From: Caulochytrium protostelioides
Taxonomy: Eukaryota; Chytridiomycota; Caulochytriomycetes; Caulochytriales; Caulochytriaceae
NCBI GenBank assembly: GCA_003615045.1
Contig: ML014134.1
Coordinates: 62,001-126,000 of the forward strand
Direction of reading: 5' to 3'
Length of the DNA: 64,000 bases
Shown here piece by piece: positions 8,979-19,899 of the stretch; the first letter of the stretch is position 1, and each line of letters opens with the position of its first letter. Below the pieces are notes generated by a model. That model was given only the letters and a program-made list of their open reading frames with translations. It searched no databases and was not told the DNA's origin. The position numbers and the translations under genes are program-made.

Positions 8979-11754
8979 ATGTGCGGAATTCTGGCGATTC
9001 TGGGGCACGACCAGGATGCCCGTGAAGCCCGCCGGTCGGCCATCAAGCTCACGAAGCGGTATGTCCCCCCATTCTGCCGCGACTGACCGCTGATCCGGGT
9101 CTGGCGAGCTGGGCGCTCACCGCATGTTTCCACTCCTGACGCCTCTCCTTATGTCTCAATGACCCCTGCCGTGTGGACATCGTCTGTTTGTCTAGACTAC
9201 GCCACCGCGGTCCCGACTATACCGGGATCCTCGAATGCGGCCGCAACATCTTTTGCCATGAGCGGCTGTCGATTGTCGGTGCAGGTAACGTCTTTCCTCT
9301 GCTCTCCGTCGCATTGTCGACCACTTGTGGCCCTCGCCCCCGTCGGCGGTCGTCTGCTTCTCCCTGCTGTTTCTGCGTTGCCAAGGACGATACTTCATTT
9401 GTTAGGTAGCAGCAATCACAGAGGATCGCCCGACCGCTTTCGTTTTGAAAGTCCGGGATGATTATCTAGCTGCAAACGTGACCTCGGGCATACGCCCATT
9501 TTTTCATTTTATGAAAGTCATAGTTACACTGAGGATACTTAACGCAGCAAACGGCCGGGTTCCGAGCGCCGGCTCGCCGGCTCGCTCTTGCAAGGCTTTG
9601 TTCGTCCCGCCTTTTCCAGTCTGCTCACCTGGCATCTCTATCTTTCACATTCTGCCTACGTATGTACGTATGCTGCGATATCCTCCTCACAGCATCCGGC
9701 GCCCAGCCGCTGCACAATGTCGAAAAGACGACGATCGTTACAGTGAACGGCGAGATTTACAACCATGTCTCGCTCCGCCAAAACCTCAAGAAGCCACACA
9801 CATTTCTGACGCAGTCGGACTGCGAGGTCATCGTGCATCTCTATGACGAGATGGGCGAGGCCCTGCTGCCGCTGCTCGACGGCATGTTCAGCTTCGTCTT
9901 GTATGACCAGACCAAGGACCGCGCCCTCGCGGCCCGCGACCCGATTGGTATCACCACTCTGTACCAGGGCTTCCGCGCATCGGATAACTCGGTCTGGTTC
10001 GCCTCGGAAATGAAGGCTTTGATGGATGATTGCGACCGCATCATCGCCTTTCCTCCGGGCCACTACTACGACAGCCTGACCGGTGAAACCAAGCCGTACT
10101 ACACTCCAGCATGGTATGGTGCCCCGGGTCCATTGCTCACGGACCCGACGCCCTCGGGCTCGCCCGAGCAGATGGCCGCCATTTGCAAAGACCTGCGCAC
10201 GGCACTCATCAAAGCCGTTGCGAAGCGCATGATGACCGAGGTACCCTACGGCGTTCTGCTGTCGGGCGGGCTCGACTCGAGTCTCATTGCGGCCATCACG
10301 ACACGCATCGCGGCTTGCGCGGCCGGTGACGACTCCGCGGACGCGCTGCGCACGCAAGAACTTGCCGCGGTCGCGGCCGACGTGGACCTCCGAGCTAGTG
10401 TCGACGGCGCCGCCAAGTGGCGGCAGATTCACTCGTTCTCGGTTGGGCTTCCTGGCTCGCCCGATCTTAAGGCGGCGCGTGATGTGGCCGCATTCCTCAA
10501 GACCGAGCACCATGAATTCACGTTCACCGTGCAGGAGGGGATTGACTCCATCGACGATGTCATTTACCATCTCGAGACGTATGACGTGACGACGGTCCGG
10601 GCCAGCACGCCCATGTACCTGCTCTCGCGCAAGATCAAGGCCCTGGGCGTCAAGATGGTTCTTTCAGGCGAAGGCTCCGACGAAATCTTTGGTGGTATGT
10701 TTCTCTTCATTGTTTGCTGCCCTTTTTTGTTTTCTTTTCTGGCCTTGTCTGTTGTTGTTGTTGGTTCTGAGAGAAAAGCGAGGGCGTCCGACGATGAGAC
10801 GCTTTATATTCACAGACCTGTACCTAGCTTAGCTTTGAGGAGACAGTATTTGGCTCAGTTCGTTTCGGCGGACCTGAGGATTGCCCCTCTTTTCTCTCTC
10901 ATCTCGAGCACACCACGCAAGGCCCGGAAGCGTGATCCATCGTAGCATGCCGTTTGTGCCTACACTCTGATATCATCGCTTTTTGATGTCGACTCACCTG
11001 AGACTGTGTTTTTTATCCAGGCTACCTCTACTTTCACAATGCCCCGAGCGCGGAACAGCTCCGTGCCGAGACGGTGAAACGTCTCCGGATGCTGCACACT
11101 TCCGACTGCCTGCGCGCCAACAAGTCGACGATGGCCTGGGGCCTCGAAGCGCGTGTGCCCTTCTTGGACACGGCGTTCTTGCGGTATGCGATGGAACAAC
11201 TGCACCCGGCTCACAAGCTGACGAAGCAGGCGCCCTTCAACTATCCGCTCGAAAAGTATATTCTGCGCAAGGCTTTCGATACTCCCGAGAACCCGTTCCT
11301 GCCGCACGACGTCCTCTATCGCCAAAAGGAGCAGTTTTCGGACGGCGTCGGTTACTCGTGGATTGACTCGCTCAAAGCTTATGCAGACGAAATTGTCTCG
11401 GACGCGCAGATGGCGGCCGCCGCCCAGCGCTTTCCGCACGATACGCCCGCCACCAAGGAAGCGTACTGGTACCGCGAGAGCTTTGAGCGCCACTTCACCA
11501 ACAAGGCTTGCCTCAGCACGGTCGTGCGGTGGAAGCCGCGCGCCGACTGGGGCTGTGCCGAAGACCCGTCGGGTCGTGCGCAGCAGGGCCATGCCCAGGC
11601 GTACCAAAAAACGGACGGAATTGTGGTGTCGCCGTCGCCCACCGCACCCATGGCCAAGCGGTCGGCTCCTGCCACGACGCTTGCGAAGGACGTGGCAGGC
11701 CCGACGTCGCCGATGCCCGTCCCGGCCAGTAGCCCCAAGAAGATTAAGGTCTAA
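8979..11754 (+). CDS. Asparagine synthetase (glutamine-hydrolysing)
   Basis: Four exons: 8979-9058, 9196-9284, 9693-10694 and 11021-11754, joined by GTATGT/TAG, GTAACG/CAG and GTATGT/CAG introns of 137, 408 and 326 nt, give 634 residues. The protein starts MCGILAILGHD, so Cys2 is the glutaminase nucleophile after Met removal. RHRGPD, a worn SIVG-x-x-SGAQPLHN segment and VNGEIYNH follow in the GATase II domain. The synthetase domain has the ATP-binding PP-loop LLSGGLDSSL near residue 245 and SGEGSDEIFGGYLYFHNAP across the third intron. It makes Asn from Asp, Gln and ATP in the cytosol. A C-terminal extension of about 60 residues rich in S/P/A ends SSPKKIKV. Intron 3 stays open in frame for about 80 codons. 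No other family fits. Confidence 0.96.
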
Positions 11755-12523
11755 CGCGCTTTGGCAATGCCGGTTCTGTGAAATTCTGATGTTTTACTGT
11801 TATTTTTATTACTTGTCATTTTTATTACGTGGCCGCTGGGTCTGAATGGATAGCGTCGATCGGTCGTTCATGATCATTCCGAAGGGACTGGTGGCGGGTG
11901 TTGGTGTGATTGTTCCGCATTGACTCGTCGCTCGGTTGGCTCAGGTGGTGTGGCGTCCGCCTCACCGCACCTCGTCGCGTCTTCGCCTCGTTTGGCCCGG
12001 CCCGAAGCGGAGCCCGACGTGGACCCCTTGCGGTGGCGGCGGCGGCAGCGGCATTCGAGCGGCCGCCACCGCCCCGCGCTCCAGGACGTCATCGGCGGCC
12101 CTCTCCGCCGCGGCCAGATCCTTCTTTTCGCCGTAGACCCGCTGGGTGCGCGAAGCTTCAACCGCCTGCTGCGGTTGGCTGCCGTCATGTCTCGTGCTAT
12201 AGATACTGCGACGTATATGCCGCTATGGCTGTCGGGGTGCCCACCTCCATCGCCACCGTTGGGCCATACGTCTCGCTTTCATCCAGAGCCATCCGAGACC
12301 GCGTCTGGTCTCGCCGTCTCGCGGTGCGTATCGCTTCTCCCGCACACCTTCGAGACCCACGCTCGCCGCCCTTCCACGCATTGCCTGGCCCCCGCGACAT
12401 CTTCCGGCTGAGCGACGGGCGACCAGCCCCCCGCGTGTCGGAAATAAGACGAGACGAGCTACCGTCGCTGCGCATCGTGCGCCACATCTCCGCCGCTTCA
12501 CCCCGCTTCGCGAGGCCGGCCGA
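11755..12523. other. Intergenic; asparagine synthetase 3' end and half-ABC promoter
   Basis: T-rich stretch at 11790-11830 fits the 3' UTR. No conserved frame is seen in the rest, which carries the promoter of the downstream transporter. Confidence 0.45.
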
Positions 12524-14950
12524 ATGTCCCTCGCGTCCCTCCGCGGCGTGCTCCTGCCCACGCCGCCATCCGCCGTGATGGCTTGCCGCGCCGCCGTCAA
12601 CATGCCGCAGGCGATCCGGTCTCCGTGGCCCTTGCCTCGCGGCGCACTCGGGCCGCTGAAGCGGCCATGGTCAGCGCGCGGTCTCAGCACGGGTCTGCTG
12701 GGCGCGTCGGGCGGCCACGTGGCGCCGCCAAGAGCACTGAGCCGTGGGCTGTGGCCATGGGCGGCGGTTCGATCACTCGGCACAGCGACGCCCGCGCTCG
12801 CAGCGTCGTCGACGGCATTGCGCGGCTCGGCGCCAAGACGGCCTGGCGACGTGTCAGGGGTCGATGCGGCCGCGCACACCGCCTCTGTCGAGGACGCCGT
12901 CGTGCGCCCAGACGCCACGGGGCCACCGGCGTCCGCAGCAGCGGCATCGAGCGCCGAGGAGTCCGCATCGCCGCCAAGGCCCGCGCTGCCTGCGTCCGAG
13001 CTGCTGCGTCTGCTGCGCCTCGCGCGACCCGAAGCCGGCATCATGGCCCTGGCCATCGTGCTCCTGCTCATTTCGTCGGCGATCACCATCTCAATCCCGT
13101 TCAGTATGGGCAAGATTCTGGATCTGGTGTCCCAGTCGCGGATCCAAGAGCACAGCACCTCGATGGACGATCGGACGGCGTCGTGGTGGGACCGGCTGGC
13201 GTCTGCAGTTCATGAACTCCGCGAAGGCCGCCCGAGTTTCGCGATCATTTTCTCGGGCCTGCTGGTGCTATTTACGATTGGCGCCGCGGCGAACATGACG
13301 CGCCTCGTGCTGATGCGGATCGCGGCCGAGCGCACCGTCATGCGCCTGCGCCGCCTCATCTTCGACAACATTATGCACCAGGACTTGAGTTTCCACGACC
13401 AGAACCGCACCGGCGAGCTCATCAGCCGATTAAGCGCCGACACCGTGGTGGTCGGCAAAACCATCACCAACAACATCTCGGACGGGATGCGCAATCTCAC
13501 GATGGCTTCGGTCGGTGTCGGCATCATGATGTATACGAACCCGAACCTGACGGGGATTATGATGCTCATCATCCCACCAGCGGCCGGCGCCGCCATTTAC
13601 TACGGCCGCATCGTGCGTAACCTCTCAAAGCAAACGCAAAATGCGATTTCAGAGACCACCAAAGTCTCGGAAGAGAAGATCGGCAAGATGCGGACCGTGC
13701 GTGCGTTCAGCCAGGAAAACAGGGAAGTCGCTCGGTATGGCGACGCCATCCAGAACGTCTACGACATTGCCTTGCGCGACGGCCGCGCCACCGCCGTGTT
13801 CTATGCGGGGATGATGTACTCGGGCAACCTGCTCATGCTCGCGCTTCTGTATTTTGGCGGACAGATGGCGCAGGCCAATGAGATTACCGTTGGCGAGCTG
13901 ATCTCATTCTCCATGTACACCGTCTATGTGGGCGGCGCCATGGTCGGATTGACGAGCTTTTTTTCTGAGATTATGAAAGGCTTGGGGGCGAGTACGCGGC
14001 TCTTTACGCTGCTGGAGCGCCCGCGCAACATTGAACAAGCCACGGGCATCACGCTCCCCGCCGTCCGCGGCCGCGTCCGGATCGAAGACCTCACGTTCGC
14101 GTATCCTACGCGTCCCGACACGGATGTGTTCCGGGGCATGTGCCTCGACATCCCAGCGGGCATGTCGCTGTCGTTTGTCGGCACGAGCGGGTCCGGCAAG
14201 TCGTCGATCGCGCAGCTGCTGCTGCGCTTCTACGACCCGCAGTCCGGCCGCATCACGCTGGACGGTCACGACCTGCGCACGCTCAACCCGTCGTGGCTGC
14301 GGCGCGACGTGATTGGCTATGTGCCCCAGGAACCATCGCTCTTCGCGGCCTCGATCCGGGACAATATCGCGTACGGCGTTCCGGACGCCACGCCGGAGGC
14401 CATCGAGCATGCGGCGCGCCTCGCGTGCGCGCACGACTTTATCATGCAGTTCCCCGACGGGTACGACACGATGATCGGCGAGAACTCGGTCGGGCTCTCG
14501 GGCGGCCAGAAGCAGCGCATCGCGATTGCCCGGGCGCTGCTCAAGAACCCGACGATTCTCGTGATGGACGAAGCGACAAGCGCCTTGTCGAGCACCGACG
14601 AGGCGCTCATCGCCCAGGGCCTCGCGCAGGCCGCCCGCGGCCGCACGACCATCACGATCACCCACCGGCTGCAGAGCGTCACCGACAAGCATGCCGTCGT
14701 CGTCGTGGACGGGGGCCGCGCCGTCGAGTTCGACGAGCCGTACAAGCTGCTGCAGAACCCGGAGGGCGCGTTTTCCCAGCTCGTCGCGAACATGGGGCCC
14801 GAGGCCGCCAAAAAGCTCCGCGAGCTCTGCCAGCTGGCGCACGACCGGCGTGTTGCTGCCGCGGCGCGAGAAGCCGCGACGTCGACGTCACCGTCGCCAT
14901 CGCCGTCGCCATCACCAGCGCAGGCACCGGCGATGTCGCCCGCCGCTTGA
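12524..14950 (+). CDS. Mitochondrial ABC half transporter (ABCB10/Mdl1-2 type)
   Basis: 808 residues, one exon: an R/A/S-rich, acid-poor N-terminus (1-60) like a mitochondrial presequence, one ABC exporter membrane domain (about 170-490) and one nucleotide-binding domain. The latter shows Walker A GTSGSGKSS (~552), YVPQEPSLF (Q-loop), signature LSGGQKQR (~658), Walker B ILVMDEATSAL (~676) and H-loop ITHR (~712). The half size, presequence and ERPRNIE...G linker point to the Mdl1/Mdl2/ABCB10 family of the inner mitochondrial membrane, which exports peptides or supports haem metabolism as a homodimer. The D-loop reads SALSSTDE rather than SALD. The tail is a short SP repeat. The next ABC gene lies 570 bp downstream in the same orientation. 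Confidence 0.9.
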   Translation: MSLASLRGVLLPTPPSAVMACRAAVNMPQAIRSPWPLPRGALGPLKRPWSARGLSTGLLGASGGHVAPPRALSRGLWPWAAVRSLGTATPALAASSTALRGSAPRRPGDVSGVDAAAHTASVEDAVVRPDATGPPASAAAASSAEESASPPRPALPASELLRLLRLARPEAGIMALAIVLLLISSAITISIPFSMGKILDLVSQSRIQEHSTSMDDRTASWWDRLASAVHELREGRPSFAIIFSGLLVLFTIGAAANMTRLVLMRIAAERTVMRLRRLIFDNIMHQDLSFHDQNRTGELISRLSADTVVVGKTITNNISDGMRNLTMASVGVGIMMYTNPNLTGIMMLIIPPAAGAAIYYGRIVRNLSKQTQNAISETTKVSEEKIGKMRTVRAFSQENREVARYGDAIQNVYDIALRDGRATAVFYAGMMYSGNLLMLALLYFGGQMAQANEITVGELISFSMYTVYVGGAMVGLTSFFSEIMKGLGASTRLFTLLERPRNIEQATGITLPAVRGRVRIEDLTFAYPTRPDTDVFRGMCLDIPAGMSLSFVGTSGSGKSSIAQLLLRFYDPQSGRITLDGHDLRTLNPSWLRRDVIGYVPQEPSLFAASIRDNIAYGVPDATPEAIEHAARLACAHDFIMQFPDGYDTMIGENSVGLSGGQKQRIAIARALLKNPTILVMDEATSALSSTDEALIAQGLAQAARGRTTITITHRLQSVTDKHAVVVVDGGRAVEFDEPYKLLQNPEGAFSQLVANMGPEAAKKLRELCQLAHDRRVAAAAREAATSTSPSPSPSPSPAQAPAMSPAA

Positions 14951-15519
14951 AGTCGTCGCGGAGCGACAGCGATCGACAGTAATCCACGGATCATCGAACC
15001 ACGCCGTGATTTTAAGGACGGACGATTCTAATATCGATGGTAGGATAACTGGAAGAGAGACTCGCCGTCGACGCCAGGACCTGGGCCGGACGCGTGGGTT
15101 GCTGGCCGACCGGCGTCATGGCGCCTTCCATTGCCGACAGGTCCGGCGGGCGCCACGAATGACGGCATGTCGCAGGCGGAGGGTTCGGCGGGCCCCCGAG
15201 CGGAGTCACGCCACATGGCCAGGGCCGCCGCAGAACACGCGGTCCCCGTCGCGGGCTCGATCGCGCCGAAGACATCCGCGGCCTCGCGGTGCCCCGACGC
15301 GGCGATGCCCCGCCAGACATGCGGTGCCGATCGCGCTCCCATCGCCCACGAGCCGCGAGTCACCGCGATCCAGTATACCAGACACGTATACCATATCAGC
15401 GGCTCGATCTCCCCATTCGCGTTCGCATCGTCTAGTGGCGCGTCGGTCGCGCGCGTTGCTCGGCAAGCCGCGGTCCCGCCGTCTGGAATCAGCGGCTCTC
15501 CCTCGTTCGGCGCCGCAGC
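14951..15519. other. Intergenic between the two ABC genes
   Basis: 569 bp. An AT-rich patch at 15360-15400 may be part of the downstream promoter. No gene seen. Confidence 0.4.
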
Positions 15520-18500
15520 ATGCGTTCTGCCACCGCCCCTCCGCCGCAGACGGCGCCGCAGGCGCCACCACCGCCACCGCCGTCTCCCGCCGCGGCGGCG
15601 GCCGCCTCGTGGCGATTATGGAAACTGGGGATCACGCGAGCACATGCCGTGCCACTCCTTGCGACGTGCGCCGCGGCCGCGGGCCCGGCCTTGCGACACC
15701 ACCTCGTCGGCAAGCTCGTCGACGCGCTGCTGGCGCCGCCGTCCGCGCCGCCGTCGGCGCGCGCGACCGCGCGCGACGTTATGCGCGTGCTGCACCACGT
15801 CGTGATCTTGGCGCTCGCGCTGTGGGCGACGCAGGCGCTCGCCACGTGGTCCTGCAGCCGGCTGGGCGCGCGTCTCCGCTCGGAGGCGCAGCAGCGCGCC
15901 GCGGCCTCGCTGCTCCACACAGAGAGTGACGACGACGACGACGACGACGACGATCGCGACGACCCGAAGGATCTCGCGGAGCAGCTCACGACCACCGGGC
16001 TGCTGCACCTCGAGCAGCTGCACGGCGACCATCTCCCGACGCTGGCGATGCGGGGTGTTGTCACGCTCTCGAGTCTGCTGAGTGGCTTGTACGCCGCGCC
16101 CGTGCTCGCGACGGTGCTCGCGACTTGCGTGTTCCCCCCGCTCGCGATCGTGCTGGGCCGGGTCTGGCACCGCGCGGGAACCGTTCATGTCCGCGCGCGT
16201 GAGGCCGCTTATGCCGAGGCTGCCGCGCATGCGGCTCAGGTCCTGGACGTCCAGCTCGGCACCCACGGCGCCGCGTCGGCGCCATCGCCGTCAGCCGCAG
16301 CGGCCACAGGCGGCCCGCGCTGCGCCACCGTCCACGCGAGCGGCAACGCCTGGACCGAGACGGCGCGCTACGCCGCGTCGCTCGACGCACAGGCCGCCGC
16401 GGCGCAGGCGCTGCTGTGGCACGAGGGCAGCGGCTGGGGCCTGTATGCATTTGTGATGCTCGGCGTCGGGTACGCGGGCGCCCTCGCGGCCGGCGGCGTG
16501 GCCGTGCACCGCGGCTGGGCCACGCCGGGCGCCGTCATGGCCTGTTTTGCGCACATCGCGACCGGCGCCACGGCCCTCGGGGACGCGCGCCGCGCCCTGA
16601 GTGATGTCGATGCGGACCTCGCGGCCCTCCACCGACTACCGCGGCGGCTCCGCCACGTCATCGAGGGTCCCGCGCACGCCGCAGCAGCGTCGCGTCGACC
16701 ATCGCCTACGGCGGCTGATGCCGCGACGCGGGTAGCCAGCCCGAAGCCGTCGCGTCAGGGTATGGCGATTCGTCTCGACGCCGTCGGGTATGGCTACACT
16801 GCGGACCGCATCTTGCACGACGTCAGCCTGGACGTGCCCGCCGGCGCGGATCTCGTCCTGACGGGCCCGTCCGGCGCCGGCAAAACGACCTTCCTGCGAC
16901 TGCTGCTCGGCGAGCTGGGGCCTGACGCGCCGCAGCAAGGACGCATGGCGGTCGATGGCCGTGCGTGGCGCGTGCCGCGCGACCCGGTGGCGCGCCGCGC
17001 GTGGCTGGCGCACCACCACCGGCAGATCGGCTGGTTTCTGGCGGGCGGCGACACGCAGCTGACCGATGTGCTGAGCGTGGCCGAGAACGTCCAGCTCGGC
17101 CAGCCCGGACGCGGTCGGCTGGACGACGCTGCCGACGCGGCGCCCGTGGCATCGCTCGACGAGGATGCGGCGCTCCGCGCCCTCACGACGGCCCAGTTTT
17201 TCGACGGCCACGACGACGACAGCGACAGCGACAGTAACGAGGACGACGGCGTCCACACGGAAATCCGCCTCACGCGCCGCCCATCGTCGAAGCGGTCGGC
17301 GCGGCTCGCGCGGTCGACGCAGACGCTGAGTGGCGGCGAGCAGCAGCGCGTCCTCATTGCCCGCGCCCTCGTCGACGCGGCCGCCTGCGACCGGAAGCGG
17401 CTGCTGATTCTGGACGAGGCGCTGAGCGCCCTCAACGACCGCATGGCCGAGGCGGTGCTGCGCGCGATGCGCTTCGGCCGGCCGCGGACGGCGTCCGACG
17501 CCACGCGGCTCTGGGTCGCCCACCATCTGGCGCCCTTCGCGGCGGTGCTGGCGGAGGCGCCGGCGAGCCGTGTTCGCTTTCTCCGCCTCGAGGGCGGCCG
17601 CATTGTGTACGACGGCGATCTCCACGGGCTGCAGGCGGCGTTTGGCCAGCAGGAGGAAGCGGGCCACCTGGGCGAAGCCGGAGTTCGCGGTGCGCCGCCG
17701 TCGCCTCCGCCCGTGCCGGCGTCGGATCGACCGGCCGCCGACGTGGCGCTGAGTCAGACGCGGTCGTCCCTTGCCATCGGGGCGCCCGAAGCGGTCGCCG
17801 CGCGCGCCGTCTGGCGCGACGTGGCCGATCGCTTGGCACCCCACCGCCGGCTGCTGCTGATGGGATTCGTCTGCAGCCTGCTCCAAGCGCTGCAGTTCCC
17901 CCTCGAAGGCTACCTCGTCGGCCGCTTTATCGTTGCGTACGGCCTGCCTGCGGACGCGCTGCTGCCCGCGGTGGCGCAGCACAGCTCGGGCTTCGTGGCC
18001 CTCGGCGCGCTCGTCTGGCTCACGAGTGTCGGCGTCGCTGTTGGGTGGGGCACTGCCACGATGCGCACCGTCAATACGTGGCGCGCGGACGTCGTGTATG
18101 CCCTACTGCGCCGCGCGCCCGTCTGGCGCGGCGTGGGGCCCGCGGCATCCGCCGATCCCTCCGACGGCGGCGGGCCGCTGTTCGGGCCCCCGCAGCCCGT
18201 GAGCTCGCCGTTGACGCTGCTGGCGTCCGAGATCGCCCATCCCGTCGCGCTGGGCACCCACGTGCTCGCCTCGGGCGTGCGGTGCGTCGGCGCGGGCGTC
18301 GCGGGCATCGGGTACGCCCTCGTCGCCGCGCCCGGCCTCACGGTCGGGTTCGCCACGACACTGGTCCCGCTGCTGACCGGTCTGCCGTGGCTCAAGGGCC
18401 GCGTCTCGGCGCACCTCGATCCGCCGGCGTCCCGCGCGAACGAGCACGCGACGGCGTGGCTCCGCCGGCTCGTCGCCACCCGCGCCCGGCGGCACGAGAT

Positions 18501-19899
18501 CCGCCGGCTCGTCAACACGCCCCGGTTCCTCGGGTACCTGCGCCACGCGATGGCCACGTGGGAGGGCCACGAGGCGCGACGCCGCGTCGCGGAAGCCGTG
18601 TGGCGCGGCCTCGTTCCGGACGCCCTCATCCTGTTGCTCTTTGCGTGGGGCGCCCGGGCCGCGATGCCCTATGTCTGGGGCGCGGACGCGCCGCCCCCGG
18701 TCATGTCGCCTGCGGGGACGGGCAGCGCGGACCATACCAAGCTCGGCGACACCGGTCTTGCCGAGGCCGCAGCGGCCGCCGAGCGCGCGCGCCTCAACAC
18801 CGTGCTGACGACACTCGCCACCCTCATCTTTACGGTCGTCAACACGATCAACCTGGTGGGTGGCATCGTGGGGTCGCTGCCGTGGCGCCTGCAGATCGGG
18901 CGGCAGCTGCGGCGGATCGTCGCGACGCCCCTGGATCACTTCGATCCGGCTCGCCCGGCGGCGATGAGCGCGGGGCCGGGAGGCGGGCCGCACCGCTTGC
19001 AGACGTCGGCGATCTGCGCCACACGGCTCACGTACCGCCATCCGGGCACCGCCCACGCGGTGCTCAATAATGTCACCTTCACGCTGCACCCCGCCTCGCC
19101 CTCGCCGTCGGCGCCACCACCGGGTTACCTCATCCGCGGGCCCAGCGGAAGCGGCAAATCGACGCTGCTTGCGCTGCTGCAAGGCGCGTTGCCCGTAGAC
19201 GACGCCATGCTCGCATGGACCGTGACGGCCGTCGACAACCGGCGCGCGCGGCCGGCCAAGGTGCCGCCGGCCACGGCGCCGCCTCTGCCGCCGACCGCCG
19301 TGCGGTCCGTGCTGGCGACGGCGCCCCACCGCCTGCTCACCGTGGTCTCGCAAGCCTTCGCGCTATTTCCCGACCGCAGCGTCATCGACAACATCCTCTA
19401 CGGCGATGCGGGCGCCTACGCAGCCACCGCTCCCGACGCGTGGTCCTTGCTGGCTGAGCGCGTGGCGTACGATCCGACGCCGGCGGATCTGATGGCCGAA
19501 ACCGACACCGACCCGGATGGGGCCGCGGACGTCGACGCGAGCGGGCGGCCCGCGGACGGCGACGTAGGCCTTCTCGTGCGGCGGCTGCAGCGCGCGGCGC
19601 ATCTCGCGGCGGCCGACGCTTTTCTCGCTACGCCCGCCGACTGGCAGCGTCCCGCGCGCGCGCTGTCGCAGGGCCAAGCGCAGCGCGTCGCGCTCGCGCG
19701 CAGCGTCATGGCGCTGCGCACGGCGGGCGTCGTGCTGTGGGACGAAGCGACGGCGTTCCTGGACCGCGAGACCGAGACCCGCGTGCTGCACCGCATGGCG
19801 CGGCTTGTCCAGGCGCGCGGGCTCATCTGGGTCGTCGTGAGTCATCGCCCCGTGCCGTCGGCCCTGTTCCAGCCGTTACTCGCCCTCACAACCTCCTGA
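15520..19899 (+). CDS. Divergent full-length ABC exporter
   Basis: 1459 residues, one exon, organised TMD1-NBD1-TMD2-NBD2. NBD1 has Walker A GPSGAGKTT (~448), signature LSGGEQQR (~603), Walker B LLILDEALSAL (~628) and H-loop VAHH. NBD2 has Walker A GPSGSGKST (~1206), a modified signature LSQGQAQR (~1382), Walker B VVLWDEAT (~1402) with FLD, and H-loop VVSHR (~1438). Both ATP sites keep the catalytic glutamate. Membrane domains are hard to align and rich in Ala/Arg. Insertions include an Asp run (~137-148) in TMD1, an acidic DSDSDSNEDD block before signature 1 and P/S linkers. Overall layout suggests an ABCB-like exporter, but substrate and membrane are unknown. It may have arisen from duplication of the upstream half transporter with strong divergence; that is inference. 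Confidence 0.85.
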   Translation: MRSATAPPPQTAPQAPPPPPPSPAAAAAASWRLWKLGITRAHAVPLLATCAAAAGPALRHHLVGKLVDALLAPPSAPPSARATARDVMRVLHHVVILALALWATQALATWSCSRLGARLRSEAQQRAAASLLHTESDDDDDDDDDRDDPKDLAEQLTTTGLLHLEQLHGDHLPTLAMRGVVTLSSLLSGLYAAPVLATVLATCVFPPLAIVLGRVWHRAGTVHVRAREAAYAEAAAHAAQVLDVQLGTHGAASAPSPSAAAATGGPRCATVHASGNAWTETARYAASLDAQAAAAQALLWHEGSGWGLYAFVMLGVGYAGALAAGGVAVHRGWATPGAVMACFAHIATGATALGDARRALSDVDADLAALHRLPRRLRHVIEGPAHAAAASRRPSPTAADAATRVASPKPSRQGMAIRLDAVGYGYTADRILHDVSLDVPAGADLVLTGPSGAGKTTFLRLLLGELGPDAPQQGRMAVDGRAWRVPRDPVARRAWLAHHHRQIGWFLAGGDTQLTDVLSVAENVQLGQPGRGRLDDAADAAPVASLDEDAALRALTTAQFFDGHDDDSDSDSNEDDGVHTEIRLTRRPSSKRSARLARSTQTLSGGEQQRVLIARALVDAAACDRKRLLILDEALSALNDRMAEAVLRAMRFGRPRTASDATRLWVAHHLAPFAAVLAEAPASRVRFLRLEGGRIVYDGDLHGLQAAFGQQEEAGHLGEAGVRGAPPSPPPVPASDRPAADVALSQTRSSLAIGAPEAVAARAVWRDVADRLAPHRRLLLMGFVCSLLQALQFPLEGYLVGRFIVAYGLPADALLPAVAQHSSGFVALGALVWLTSVGVAVGWGTATMRTVNTWRADVVYALLRRAPVWRGVGPAASADPSDGGGPLFGPPQPVSSPLTLLASEIAHPVALGTHVLASGVRCVGAGVAGIGYALVAAPGLTVGFATTLVPLLTGLPWLKGRVSAHLDPPASRANEHATAWLRRLVATRARRHEIRRLVNTPRFLGYLRHAMATWEGHEARRRVAEAVWRGLVPDALILLLFAWGARAAMPYVWGADAPPPVMSPAGTGSADHTKLGDTGLAEAAAAAERARLNTVLTTLATLIFTVVNTINLVGGIVGSLPWRLQIGRQLRRIVATPLDHFDPARPAAMSAGPGGGPHRLQTSAICATRLTYRHPGTAHAVLNNVTFTLHPASPSPSAPPPGYLIRGPSGSGKSTLLALLQGALPVDDAMLAWTVTAVDNRRARPAKVPPATAPPLPPTAVRSVLATAPHRLLTVVSQAFALFPDRSVIDNILYGDAGAYAATAPDAWSLLAERVAYDPTPADLMAETDTDPDGAADVDASGRPADGDVGLLVRRLQRAAHLAAADAFLATPADWQRPARALSQGQAQRVALARSVMALRTAGVVLWDEATAFLDRETETRVLHRMARLVQARGLIWVVVSHRPVPSALFQPLLALTTS

